DNA from: Staphylococcus capitis subsp. capitis
Lineage (GTDB): Bacteria > Bacillota > Bacilli > Staphylococcales > Staphylococcaceae
DNA length: 64,000 bases
Reading direction: 5' to 3'
Assembly (NCBI RefSeq): GCF_040739495.1
Contig: NZ_CP145263.1
Coordinates: forward strand, 372,001 to 436,000
Each line of letters opens with the position of its first letter. Position 1 is the first letter of the stretch. Positions 18,719 through 27,242 of the stretch are shown piece after piece. Below the pieces are notes generated by a model that saw only the letters and a program-made list of their open reading frames with translations, was not told where the DNA came from and searched no databases. The translations under genes were made by a program, and so were the position numbers.

Positions 18719-19123
18719 ATGAAAAAGACAGCAGTATTAAATAGTCATGTTTCACAAGCTATCTCAACTTTAGGACATTATGATTTAATTACCATCAACG
18801 ACGCAGGAATGCCTATACCTAATGATGAAAGACGTATTGATTTAGCAGTAACAAAAGGCTTACCAAGTTTTATAGATGTACTTGAAAATGTTTTAACAGA
18901 AGTGGAGATTCAAAAAATTTACTTAGCAGAAGAGATAAAAACAAATAATTCAACTCAGCTTAAAGTAATTAAACACTTAATCGAGGAACATGTAGAGATT
19001 GAATTTATTCCTCATAGTAAAATGAAAGAGATGCTTCAATCACCACATAATAAAGGGAACATTAGAACAGGAGAGACAACACCTTTCTCTAATATCGTAT
19101 TAGAATCTAATGTCACTTTTTGA
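18719..19123 (+). CDS. rbsD: D-ribose pyranase RbsD
   Basis: 134 residues from the ATG after GAGGGATTGATATTT (a TTG three codons earlier is less likely). Catalyses interconversion of beta-pyranose and beta-furanose forms of ribose, supplying the form ribokinase uses. Conserved blocks are visible: N-terminal [24 protein letters not shown] with the catalytic His (about 20), DAGMPIP, and the C-terminal [18 protein letters not shown]. Lies between rbsU (21 bases) and rbsK (47 bases), one transcript. Confidence 0.95.
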   Translation: MKKTAVLNSHVSQAISTLGHYDLITINDAGMPIPNDERRIDLAVTKGLPSFIDVLENVLTEVEIQKIYLAEEIKTNNSTQLKVIKHLIEEHVEIEFIPHSKMKEMLQSPHNKGNIRTGETTPFSNIVLESNVTF

Positions 19124-19170
19124 TAGAAAGCTGATTGAAGAATTATATATCTAAAAAGGGGGCTATTTCA

Positions 19171-20094
19171 ATGAGTAGAAACAAGGTAGTTATAGTAGGT
19201 TCAACCAATGTTGATAAATTTATTAACGTGACGCGTTTTCCTAAACCAGGAGAGACATTACACATTGATCAAGCGCAACGAGAATTTGGTGGAGGAAAGG
19301 GGGCTAATCAAGCGATTGCAGCTGGTCGTCTAGAAGCTGAAACAACTTTTGTTACTAAAGTAGGTAAAGAAGGTAATGCCGATTTTATCATCGAAGATTT
19401 CAAAGAGGCGTCTATTAATACGGAATATATTTTAACCGCTGATAATGAAGAAACAGGGCAAGCTTTCATAACAGTATCAGAAGACGGTCAGAATACAATT
19501 TTAGTATATGGTGGAGCAAATATGACTTTAAGTGCAAAAGATGTCATGGCAGCAGAACAACCAATTACTGAAGCGGACTTTGTTGTGGCACAATTAGAAG
19601 TACCAATTGAAGCTATAGAACAAGCCTTTAAAATTGCTAAAGCAAATGGTGTAACAACTATACTCAATCCTGCCCCTGCGATTGATTTACCTAAATCTTT
19701 ATTAGCATTTACAGATATTATTATTCCTAATGAAACTGAAGCTGAACTGCTATCAGGTATCTCTATCACTAATCAAGATAGCATGAAAGAAACCGTAGAA
19801 TATTTCTTCAAATTAGGAATTTCAACAGTACTTATTACGCTTGGGGAACAAGGTACATATTATGCAACTGAGAATGAATTCAATATTGTTCCATCCTATA
19901 AAGTAAAAGCTATTGATACCACTGCTGCAGGTGATACATTTATTGGAGCTTTTGTGAGTCAATTAAACAAAGATTTGAGTAATTTGGAACAAGCTATCCA
20001 ATTCGCTAACCAAGCATCATCTATAACTGTTCAACGACAAGGAGCTCAAGCTGCTATTCCTACTAGAGATGAAGTAATCAATGTCTATAAATAA
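19171..20094 (+). CDS. rbsK: Ribokinase RbsK
   Basis: 307 residues, PfkB family. Phosphorylates ribose to ribose-5-phosphate, feeding the pentose phosphate pathway. Substrate motif GGGKGANQA (about 38-46) and catalytic motif DTTAAGDTFIGAF (about 249-261, base Asp in AAGD) are intact. Start ATG at 19171 follows AAAAAGGGGGC; an upstream TTG at 19135 would add 12 residues without a proper ribosome site. Last gene of rbsUDK. Confidence 0.95.
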   Translation: MSRNKVVIVGSTNVDKFINVTRFPKPGETLHIDQAQREFGGGKGANQAIAAGRLEAETTFVTKVGKEGNADFIIEDFKEASINTEYILTADNEETGQAFITVSEDGQNTILVYGGANMTLSAKDVMAAEQPITEADFVVAQLEVPIEAIEQAFKIAKANGVTTILNPAPAIDLPKSLLAFTDIIIPNETEAELLSGISITNQDSMKETVEYFFKLGISTVLITLGEQGTYYATENEFNIVPSYKVKAIDTTAAGDTFIGAFVSQLNKDLSNLEQAIQFANQASSITVQRQGAQAAIPTRDEVINVYK

Positions 20095-20136
20095 TTAGTG
20101 AAAGGTATTTCATTACGTATTCATAATTAAAAAAAT

Positions 20137-20185
20137 GCTCTAAGAAGTTGTGTTAAAACAATCATCTTAGAGCTATTATTTTTTC
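20137..20185 (+). terminator. Terminator of rbsUDK
   Basis: GCTCTAAGA / TCTTAGAGC stem, inner TTGT/ACAA helix, T-rich tail. Confidence 0.8.
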
Positions 20186-20299
20186 TAAAATACTATTAAC
20201 TCTAAACTTTAAGTTTTCATATAGTATGTAAGCATATATGATATAAATATACAGAGATAACTTAATACATATTTGACATAAACGAAGGGTGATCAAAAG

Positions 20300-21787
20300 A
20301 TGGAAGCAGTTGTTTTAGGTATTGATTTAGGAACGAGCGCAATTAAAATTATCGCAGTCAATCGCCAAGGCGAAGTATTGGAGACTGTAAGTGAACAATT
20401 GAAATTATTTCAAGAGCAACCTGGATATAGTGAACAAGACCCTAATGAATGGTTCCAAGCTACTAAGCGTGGCGTTAAGCGCATCATCTCTTCAAATGCT
20501 TTAAAGAATAAAGCTGTGAAAGGTCTTTCGTTCTCAGGACAGATGCACGGTCTAGTCGTCTTAAATAAAGAAGGACAGCCCTTACGCAATGCAATACTCT
20601 GGAATGATACTAGAAATTCGGAACAGTGTCGTCAAATTAAAGAAGTGTATGGTGAAAGACTCAACTATAATCCAATATTAGAAGGATTTACATTACCTAA
20701 AATGTTATGGGTTCAACTACATGAGCCTGAAATTTGGGAACAAGTGAATGTTTTTATGTTACCTAAAGATTATTTACGATATTGTCTAACGAATCGAATT
20801 AATATGGAATACAGTGATGCGGCTAGCACATTATTATTAAATCCTAAAACAAATTTGTGGACAAAAGATGTGGGCTCAATTTTCAATATCCCTGATATTT
20901 ATCCATCATTAGTCAATTCACATGAATGTGTTGGGTACGTTAGCGAATTACTGGCAGATGAACTAGGTTTAAAGCATCAGGTTGCTGTATTTGCAGGAGG
21001 TGGGGATAATGCCTGTGGAGCTATAGGAGCTGGTGTGATTAATGATAAAGAGGCATTATGTAGTATAGGAACATCTGGCGTTGTATTAAATGTTGAACAT
21101 AATCATGTTACAGAGTATGATCAGAATTTACATTTCTTCAATCACAGTATCCCTAATACGTATTATGCGATGGGAGTTACATTAGCTGCAGGTTATAGTT
21201 TGAATTGGTTGAAGACCACATTCTTTGAAAATGACTCCTTCGCCAAAATTTTAGATTATGCTGAAAGTGCCAAACTAGGAGCAAGTGGCTTATTATTTGC
21301 TCCTTACTTAGCTGGTGAACGCACGCCACATGGGGATGCCTACATTAGAGGTAGTTTTATTGGTATTAGTGGACAACACAAAAAAGCAGATTTTGCACGT
21401 GCAGTTATAGAAGGTATTACTTATTCTTTATATGATTCAATCAAAATAATGCGAGAAGCAGGACACGAAATCAATTCAATTACCTCAATTGGTGGAGGGG
21501 CTAAAAGTAAGTTCTGGCTTCAACTTCAAGCAGATGTTTTTAATATGAAAGTGAAAAAATTAAAACATGAAGAAGGTCCAAGTATGGGAGCAGCTATGCT
21601 TGCAGCATACGGACTAGGTTGGTTTGAAAGTGTAGCTGATTGTGTTGAGACATTTATTAAAGTTGAAGAAGTTTTTAAACCTAATGCCGAAAATCATAAA
21701 CGATACGAACAATTCCATAATGTTTATCAACGAGTTTATAAGCAAACGAAAGAACTAACAAAGGAACTACTAGCGATTACAAAGTAA
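20300..21787 (+). CDS. Xylulokinase-like FGGY carbohydrate kinase
   Basis: 495 residues, FGGY family. N-terminal phosphate-binding motif GIDLGTSAIK (about 8-17), xylulokinase-type signature SFSGQMHGLV (about 79-88), WNDTR, and the C-terminal FGGY region GGGAKSKFWLQLQADVF with GPSMGAAMLAA. It most resembles xylulokinases, converting D-xylulose to xylulose-5-phosphate. No xylose isomerase or transporter is beside it, so the sugar may come from another route. The substrate call rests on motif resemblance only. Single gene with its own terminator. Confidence 0.85.
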   Translation: MEAVVLGIDLGTSAIKIIAVNRQGEVLETVSEQLKLFQEQPGYSEQDPNEWFQATKRGVKRIISSNALKNKAVKGLSFSGQMHGLVVLNKEGQPLRNAILWNDTRNSEQCRQIKEVYGERLNYNPILEGFTLPKMLWVQLHEPEIWEQVNVFMLPKDYLRYCLTNRINMEYSDAASTLLLNPKTNLWTKDVGSIFNIPDIYPSLVNSHECVGYVSELLADELGLKHQVAVFAGGGDNACGAIGAGVINDKEALCSIGTSGVVLNVEHNHVTEYDQNLHFFNHSIPNTYYAMGVTLAAGYSLNWLKTTFFENDSFAKILDYAESAKLGASGLLFAPYLAGERTPHGDAYIRGSFIGISGQHKKADFARAVIEGITYSLYDSIKIMREAGHEINSITSIGGGAKSKFWLQLQADVFNMKVKKLKHEEGPSMGAAMLAAYGLGWFESVADCVETFIKVEEVFKPNAENHKRYEQFHNVYQRVYKQTKELTKELLAITK

Positions 21788-21793
21788 AGTACG

Positions 21794-21826
21794 AACTCTC
21801 GGACAATTCATGTGCGAGAGTTTTTT
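21794..21826 (+). terminator. Terminator after xylulokinase-like gene
   Basis: AACTCTCG / CGAGAGTT stem followed by T residues. Confidence 0.85.
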
Positions 21827-21966
21827 ATATTGATAACTCAAAATGCAAAACCTAGACTTTATATAGAAATTTATTGAAAAAAGTGAATTATTGAAAAGAT
21901 GGGAAACAATATTTGATTTTTAGTTTGAGCGACAAAAAAGAAAAATTATTTTCAAGGAAATGAATA

Positions 21967-21995
21967 TTGACATTAAACTAAATAGAACGTTTAAT
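21967..21995 (+). promoter_or_regulatory. Promoter before the frameshifted 265-codon gene
   Basis: TTGACA (21967-21972), 17-bp spacer, TTTAAT (21990-21995); 67 bases before the ATG. Confidence 0.55.
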
Positions 21996-22061
21996 AAAAT
22001 TATATTTTAACAATTAATATATGAGCACAATTAAAAAATAAGACACCGAGAGGATGATAAT

Positions 22062-22860
22062 ATGTTAATTTTGAAACAAGAATTGTGTGAGTTTCTAAAC
22101 CGTATGTCGCTACGAACGTTTGCGTATATGAATGAACTCGACTATCCTAATTTATTACTTGAACTTGAACACCAAGATATTACACTACCCACTACATACC
22201 AACTTCAAAGGTCAATTCAATTCCCTCAATATCAACCACCTTCGCATCAAGTAAGTAATCAATTTATCAATCTAAGAGATGAAGCTGAAAGTGATATTAA
22301 TGATGAAAAGTTACGTTTTTTTACAATTCTATCCTGTCAACCAGCACAGTGAAATGTTGAGTGCATACTCTAGAATGACCCAATTAAAAATCAAAACAAC
22401 TGTTAAACCACTTAAATTATCATTCCCATTAGATCCAGATACATTAACTGATAAACTCAACCTTCCACCTGCTCATGAAAATCGCGACATTCCTTTACTC
22501 CTATATATGCTTCAAAAACTACTTTCAGAACTCAAAAAATGCAATTTAAAATTCTCTATTCAAGATAATATTATAGAAATCATCTATCCCAGTCATATTG
22601 TTAAAGTCTTCATTAATTTATATAAAAACAATCAAAGCATCTATCCTCTACAAATATTTGTTAGTGCTTACTGTAGATACGCGCCATTTATTGAGCAAAT
22701 GGAATCAATATCTATGTCTACATCTAAAGAAGTGTTAACAAATGTAGACAAACTTTTCTTACTTATACTTGAATTACCAGAAAGACTTACAAGACAAGAA
22801 TTTTCATTGAGTCAAAAGAATTATGACTTAGCTGAAAAATTATTTTTCATTAAAGGGTAA
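22062..22860 (+). pseudogene. Unrecognised gene frameshifted at a T7 tract
   Basis: Family not recognised. Two overlapping frames join if one base is removed from the seven-T run at 22316-22322; the joined product would be 265 residues (NDEKLRF then LQFYPVNQHSEML). The first ORF begins at an ATG after GAGAGGATGATAAT and stops at 22352; the second runs to 22860. The product is hydrophilic, Leu/Gln/Lys-rich, without signal peptide or membrane segment. It lies between the xylulokinase-like gene and the serine-catabolism genes. The frame is off as read. It could be a decayed gene, a slippage-switched gene or a sequencing error. Confidence 0.7.
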
Positions 22861-23281
22861 CTTTTACTTATTGAAAAGATATAGAGGTAGAAGTCCGCCT
22901 AATTAATTAAACTGATATAGGTAAGAGTAGAAAATGATAAAATTCACCCGTGAATCTGAAAATAGGTTTAAGGGTAAAAATACAATTTTAACCTAAACAT
23001 TCATATTTAAGGGCTGGTTGCACTAGAAATTTGCAATAAGCCCTTAAAAATTGTGAGCAATTTGTTACATTTTGAGATAATAAGCGTTAGAATATATAAG
23101 TCGCCTAAATGATATGTACTAGTTATCTTGTACATCATATGAAGACGATTTTGAGGTAAGGGTAAAGTAATGTTGATGATATCGCTTACATTCGTTAGGG
23201 TTAGGTGTAAAATATTTCGAATAAAATCAAATAACAAAATAATTTCTCTTTTGTACTTTTTGCAACAATAAAAATATAACT
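22861..23281. other. Intergenic region with two large hairpins, no gene
   Basis: No ORF with a ribosome site. TAAGGGCT ... AGCCCTTA (about 23007-23047) forms a long hairpin with an inner TTGC/GCAA helix but no T run on the plus strand. A second imperfect one, TGATATGTAC ... GTACATCA (about 23110-23139), follows 60 bases later. Could be an untranslated leader or an unannotated small RNA; no known riboswitch core was recognised. Confidence 0.4.
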
Positions 23282-23299
23282 TAGTGAATTATTTCACAA
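23282..23299 (+). promoter_or_regulatory. Candidate Rex operator before pfoR-sdaAB-sdaAA
   Basis: TAGTGAATTATTTCACAA matches the Rex consensus TTGTGAAWWWWTTCACAA at 17 of 18 positions. It lies 97 bases before the PfoR-like start. A cre-like TGAAATCGCTTTCT at 23329-23342 is just downstream. Confidence 0.6.
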
Positions 23300-23328
23300 T
23301 ATCTACTAATTTATTTGTTGTAAATTAT

Positions 23329-23342
23329 TGAAATCGCTTTCT
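23329..23342 (+). promoter_or_regulatory. cre-like site before pfoR-sda
   Basis: TGAAATCGCTTTCT differs from the consensus TGAAANCGNTTTCA only at the last base. Catabolite control of serine breakdown would be sensible. Confidence 0.5.
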
Positions 23343-23395
23343 TAAGGGTGTACGATAGCTATGGCCTAAAAAAACAGAAAGAAGGTTATGGGGAA

Positions 23396-24439
23396 ATGAA
23401 TATAATCTTAGGAGTAGGGACACTAGTAATTGTACTTATCATCATGACGCTGTTCTTAAACTTTGCGCCATATGGTAAACAAGGTTTACAAGCTTTATCA
23501 GGGGCAGCTTGTGCCACATACTTACCACAAGCATTCTTAAGTTATGCTATCGGTGGCGTGTTCCACATTAAATTTTTTCAAGAAATTGGTGACTTAGCAG
23601 GGAGTTTAAGCGGAATTGCAGTTGGTATTTTAACATGTTTAAACTTGGGTGTATCTCCAGTTTTTGCTGTTATCGTTGGTTTAGTTTTACATGATTCAAA
23701 ATTATTGCCAGCATTTATAGCAGCATATATTATTGCTTTTGGGATTAAATTGATAGAGAAAAAAGTTCCAGAAGGACTAGATTTAATTGTTGTAATTTTA
23801 TTGGCTCCAGCAATTACATTTGGTTTAGCAAATTTAATTTCACCCGGGGTTATCGCTGTACTTAAACAAATTGGTTCAGCTATCTCATCTGTAGGTAATG
23901 ATAATCCTTATGCTTTAGCAGTTATATTAGGACTAGTTATACCTGTAACAGGCATGACGCCTTTAAGTTCAATGGTCTTAACAAGCTTATTAGGGCTTAC
24001 AGGTATTCCAATGGCAATCGGTGCATTAACATGTACTGGTGCTTCATTCGTTAACGCAGTACTATTCAGTAGACTGCATATTGGTAAGAAAACCAATGCG
24101 TTCGCAGTATTTATCGAACCATTGACACAAATAGATTTAATTGCAAAATATCCACTACAACTTTATGGTACGAATGCCATCATCGGTGTTGTAAATGCTT
24201 GTATCGTTACATTCAGTGGACTAGTAATCAATGTAAAAGGTATGGCTACACCGATCGCAGGTGCGATTGTATTATTTGGATTTAATAATGCAGTGACTTC
24301 TATCATAACTATCATCACAGTGGGTATAGTAAGTGTAGTACTAGCATTCGTTATGAGTTCAATTATCAAGAAATTTAACTTAATGAATATTAGTTTCAAA
24401 TTACCAGGGAAAAAGAATCGAGTTAAGGAGAGTGTTTAA
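23396..24439 (+). CDS. PfoR-like PTS_EIIC_2 family membrane protein
   Basis: 347 residues, about ten membrane segments, of the family annotated as PfoR regulatory homologue or PTS EIIC type 2, without EIIA or EIIB domains. Landmarks: AYIIAFGIKLIEKKVPEGLD and LVIPVTGMTPLSSMVLTSLLGLTGIPMAIGAL. Its stop lies 2 bases before sdaAB, and the same order pfoR-sdaAB-sdaAA occurs in S. aureus as I recall it, so a role in serine uptake is plausible but unproven. Start at 23396 is chosen over the upstream GTG at 23348 because homologues begin with MNIILG-type hydrophobic sequence. Confidence 0.78.
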   Translation: MNIILGVGTLVIVLIIMTLFLNFAPYGKQGLQALSGAACATYLPQAFLSYAIGGVFHIKFFQEIGDLAGSLSGIAVGILTCLNLGVSPVFAVIVGLVLHDSKLLPAFIAAYIIAFGIKLIEKKVPEGLDLIVVILLAPAITFGLANLISPGVIAVLKQIGSAISSVGNDNPYALAVILGLVIPVTGMTPLSSMVLTSLLGLTGIPMAIGALTCTGASFVNAVLFSRLHIGKKTNAFAVFIEPLTQIDLIAKYPLQLYGTNAIIGVVNACIVTFSGLVINVKGMATPIAGAIVLFGFNNAVTSIITIITVGIVSVVLAFVMSSIIKKFNLMNISFKLPGKKNRVKESV

Positions 24440-24441
24440 TA

Positions 24442-25122
24442 ATGGCTAAAAGCTATGATTACCAAAGTGCTTTTGACATTATTGGACCAGTTATGATGGG
24501 ACCATCAAGTTCTCATACTGCTGGTGCAGTTAAAATAGGTAACTCAGCACGTGCTGTTTTAGGAGACATGCCTAAAACTTTAGAGATTCATTATTATGAA
24601 TCTTTTGCTAAGACGCACCAAGGACATGGTACAGACGTAGCTGTAGTTGGTGGTGCTATGGGCTATAGCACCTTCGATAGCCGAATTAAATCAGCATTAG
24701 ATATAGCTAAGGATGAAAATATCGATGTTGATATCATCGAAGAAGATGGAGAAAGTATCGGTCAACATCCTAACTGTGCTTATATTAAGGCGAACTCTGA
24801 AAGTGGACGTCATATTGAAGTCATTGGTATTTCAATTGGTGGCGGTACAATTAAACTTAAAGGCATTAACGTCAATGGCTTAGAAGTTGAAATTAACAAT
24901 GGACTTCCAATGTTAGAAATAGACGGCGAAATGGATAAAGCTCAGGTGAATCACTTAATCAACGACATGACAGATATGGAAATTGATTTTGGTGATGAAA
25001 CTGTCAAGACGAGCGACAATAATGGTCTAGTTGTATTACCTTTAAATAAAGCAATCTCAGAATCAACATTAAACAAAATTAGAGAAAAATACAGTGACTT
25101 AAACGTTTCCTATATCAATTAG
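24442..25122 (+). CDS. sdaAB: L-serine dehydratase, beta subunit SdaAB
   Basis: 226 residues. Beta chain of the iron-sulfur L-serine ammonia-lyase that converts serine to pyruvate and ammonia. N-terminal signature GPVMMGPSSSHTAGAVKIG (about 14-32) with the catalytic SSHTAG loop, then TDVAVVGGAMGYSTFDSRI. The C-terminal 80 residues fill the place of the ACT-type domain seen in many homologues but do not show a canonical ACT signature. Two bases after the PfoR-like gene and 13 before sdaAA, so one transcript. Confidence 0.93.
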   Translation: MAKSYDYQSAFDIIGPVMMGPSSSHTAGAVKIGNSARAVLGDMPKTLEIHYYESFAKTHQGHGTDVAVVGGAMGYSTFDSRIKSALDIAKDENIDVDIIEEDGESIGQHPNCAYIKANSESGRHIEVIGISIGGGTIKLKGINVNGLEVEINNGLPMLEIDGEMDKAQVNHLINDMTDMEIDFGDETVKTSDNNGLVVLPLNKAISESTLNKIREKYSDLNVSYIN

Positions 25123-25135
25123 AGGGGGATTATAA

Positions 25136-26035
25136 ATGTTTAATTCAATTAGAGAGACAATAGATTATTCTGTTGAACATGACATTTCCTTCGCTGATAT
25201 CTTGATCAACGAAGAAATGGAAAGAGAAGGTATATCACGCGACGAAGTACGTGAACGTATGAAACAAAATCTTGAAGTGATGCGTGATGCAGTAGAAAAA
25301 GGTACTACTGGAGATGGTGTAGAAAGTGTTACAGGTTATACAGGCCATGATGCGGCAAAACTTCGTGATTACAACGAAAACAATCATGCTTTATCAGGGA
25401 AAGAAATGATTGAAGCCGTTAAAGGCGCAGTTGCAACAAACGAAGTGAATGCAGCAATGGGTATCATCTGTGCTACACCTACAGCTGGTTCCTCGGGAAC
25501 TATTCCCGGCGTTCTTTTCAAATTAGAGAAAACTCATGATTTAACTGAAGATCAAATGATAGATTTCCTATTTACTTCAGCATTATTTGGACGTGTAGTT
25601 GCAAACAACGCAAGTGTTGCTGGTGCTACAGGCGGTTGCCAAGCAGAAGTTGGTTCTGCGTCAGCAATGGCTGCGGCAGCTTCTGTAGCTATCTTTAACG
25701 GTACGCCAGAGCAATCTGGTCATGCGATGGCACTTGCGATAAGTAACTTATTAGGTTTAGTTTGTGACCCTGTAGCAGGACTCGTTGAAATTCCTTGTGT
25801 AATGAGAAATGCTATTGGTTCAGGTAACGCATTAATTTCAGCAGACCTTGCATTAGCTGGCGTTGAAAGTCGTATTCCAGTTGATGAAGTTATCGGTGCG
25901 ATGGACAGAGTTGGTCGTAATTTACCTGCATCTCTTCGTGAAACAGGTTTAGGTGGTCTAGCTGGTACACCAACTGGTGAAGAAATTAAACGTAAAATTT
26001 TCGGTGAAGCTGAAAATATGGTAAATAATAAATAA
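25136..26035 (+). CDS. sdaAA: L-serine dehydratase, alpha subunit SdaAA
   Basis: 299 residues. Catalytic alpha chain carrying the oxygen-sensitive [4Fe-4S] cluster. Cluster-type cysteines are visible in IICATPTAGSSGT (about 118), GATGGCQAEVGS (about 165), LVCDPVAG (about 206) and EIPCVMRNA (about 219). ATG follows AGAGGGGG. With SdaAB it turns serine into pyruvate, which can enter CidC or lactate formation encoded elsewhere in this window. Fe-S dependence fits low-oxygen use and the candidate Rex site upstream of the operon. Confidence 0.95.
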   Translation: MFNSIRETIDYSVEHDISFADILINEEMEREGISRDEVRERMKQNLEVMRDAVEKGTTGDGVESVTGYTGHDAAKLRDYNENNHALSGKEMIEAVKGAVATNEVNAAMGIICATPTAGSSGTIPGVLFKLEKTHDLTEDQMIDFLFTSALFGRVVANNASVAGATGGCQAEVGSASAMAAAASVAIFNGTPEQSGHAMALAISNLLGLVCDPVAGLVEIPCVMRNAIGSGNALISADLALAGVESRIPVDEVIGAMDRVGRNLPASLRETGLGGLAGTPTGEEIKRKIFGEAENMVNNK

Positions 26036-26053
26036 CTTATAAATATAATGATT

Positions 26054-26096
26054 AAGCACTTTAGTTTTGTGTATAGCAAGACTAAAGTGCTTTTTT
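26054..26096 (+). terminator. Terminator of the sda operon
   Basis: AAGCACTTTAGT / ACTAAAGTGCTT perfect 12-bp stem and T run. Confidence 0.9.
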
Positions 26097-26338
26097 CTAA
26101 GGTTATAAAGATTAACTGTTTTAGTAAGTACATAGTTGAATGATTAAAACGGAAACCAATAGACTATGGTCTATTGCATTAAGAACACCGTCGAATTAGA
26201 ATTCGCATATTAGATGAACACAATAGTCAAGAAACTATTATGTAAGAAGCACTAAAGAATTATTACCATCATAAGTGCTTCTTTAATATTGCAAAATGTG
26301 GGTCCCCAATCTAAAATAGCTTAAAAGGGGTTGATGCA
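26097..26338 (+). other. Short region with hairpins and an orphan terminator
   Basis: Contains a perfect hairpin CAATAGAC/GTCTATTG at 26157-26176 and a terminator-like stem AAGAAGCAC / GTGCTTCTT at 26244-26283 with T-rich tail. No gene longer than 19 codons precedes it, suggesting a small RNA or the remains of a lost gene. Confidence 0.4.
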
Positions 26339-26515
26339 ATGCTAAGATTATTCCTTATCTTTCTAGCATTCATCATTAACACAACGATAACTTATTTATG
26401 GACTACAGAGGGGACATGGGTCAACTTATTATTTAAATCATTATCATTAAGTATGATTCTCGTTTTTATGTTCTACTATATTCGTTTTGTTATTGAAAAT
26501 AAAAACAAAGAATGA
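26339..26515 (+). CDS. 58-residue membrane protein, family not recognised
   Basis: Short ORF with two predicted membrane segments (about 2-20, LRLFLIFLAFIINTTITYL, and about 35-52, SLSLSMILVFMFYYIRFV) joined by a polar loop with TTEGTWVN, and a charged tail ENKNKE. AAAAGGGGTTGATGCA precedes the ATG, an acceptable ribosome site. It ends exactly at a strong terminator shared with the convergent GNAT gene. No function can be inferred. Confidence 0.6.
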   Translation: MLRLFLIFLAFIINTTITYLWTTEGTWVNLLFKSLSLSMILVFMFYYIRFVIENKNKE

Positions 26516-26558
26516 AATTTAACCAAAGACATTCCTTAGTTAAATTTCATTCTTTTTT
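26510..26558. terminator. Bidirectional terminator
   Basis: 14-bp stem GAATGAAATTTAAC / GTTAAATTTCATTC with T run on plus and A-rich flank on minus; serves the small membrane protein and the convergent GNAT gene. Confidence 0.85.
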
Positions 26559-27048
26559 ATTGATGTAAATCAAGCTGATAAAATGCTAAATCGAGCCATC
26601 TTTCAAATTTATATCCTACATTTTTAATTGTTCCAGCGTGAGTGAAATTAAATTTTTTATGTAGCTCAATACTTCCTACATTAGAAGCATCTATCCCCGC
26701 TACAATTGTTCGATAATTTTTGGCCTTTGCGACTTGAATGAGTGTTTCTAATAACTTTGAAGCTATACCTTGACCACGATAGTCGGGATCAACATAAATC
26801 GAATGTTCAATAGAATAAAGATAGGCTGGCCAATCTCTAAAAGAGCCATATGTTGCATAACCTACAACATGATGGTCTTTAACATATACCCATATAGGTT
26901 CTTCGGCTATTGATTTTGTTTCAAACCACTGTAGTCGTTCTTCTAATTCCTTGGGATCATATGTATATACTGCAGTAGTATTAATTATGGCGTCATTATA
27001 AATTTCAAGAATATCTGGCAGGTCTTCTTTTCTAGCATGTCTAATCAT
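26557..27048 (-). CDS. GNAT N-acetyltransferase, phosphinothricin-acetyltransferase-like
   Basis: 163 residues, GNAT fold of the Pat/Bar subgroup: N-terminal IRHARKEDLPDILEIYNDAI, the middle GYATYGSFRDWPAYLYSIEHSIYVDPDYRGQGIASKLL with the acetyl-CoA loop RGQGIA (about 94), and C-terminal NFTHAGTIKNVGYKFERWLD. Members acetylate amino groups of small molecules such as methionine sulfone or phosphinothricin analogues; the in vivo role in staphylococci is not established. Complete length and convergent with the small membrane gene. Confidence 0.88.
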   Translation of the reverse strand: MIRHARKEDLPDILEIYNDAIINTTAVYTYDPKELEERLQWFETKSIAEEPIWVYVKDHHVVGYATYGSFRDWPAYLYSIEHSIYVDPDYRGQGIASKLLETLIQVAKAKNYRTIVAGIDASNVGSIELHKKFNFTHAGTIKNVGYKFERWLDLAFYQLDLHQ

Positions 27049-27242
27049 TGGGTACCCCTCTTTTTACATTCCATTAAATACCTTTATTTCTAATAAATCA
27101 ATTATTTGTTAAGTCATTTCACATGCCATATTTATAAAAGATTTTATAAGCTTCTTTTATATTAGTGTTGTCGTGTCAAAATAATGATATACTTATCTCA
27201 AACTACGATAAATCTTTAAAAACATTTAAAGGAGTTACAGTA

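Noticed and set aside
23341..23365. T-box-like sequence AAGGGTGTACGATAGC before the PfoR gene
   Set aside because: Only loosely similar to the T-box AGGGTGGNACCGCG, with no specifier stem or terminator arrangement.
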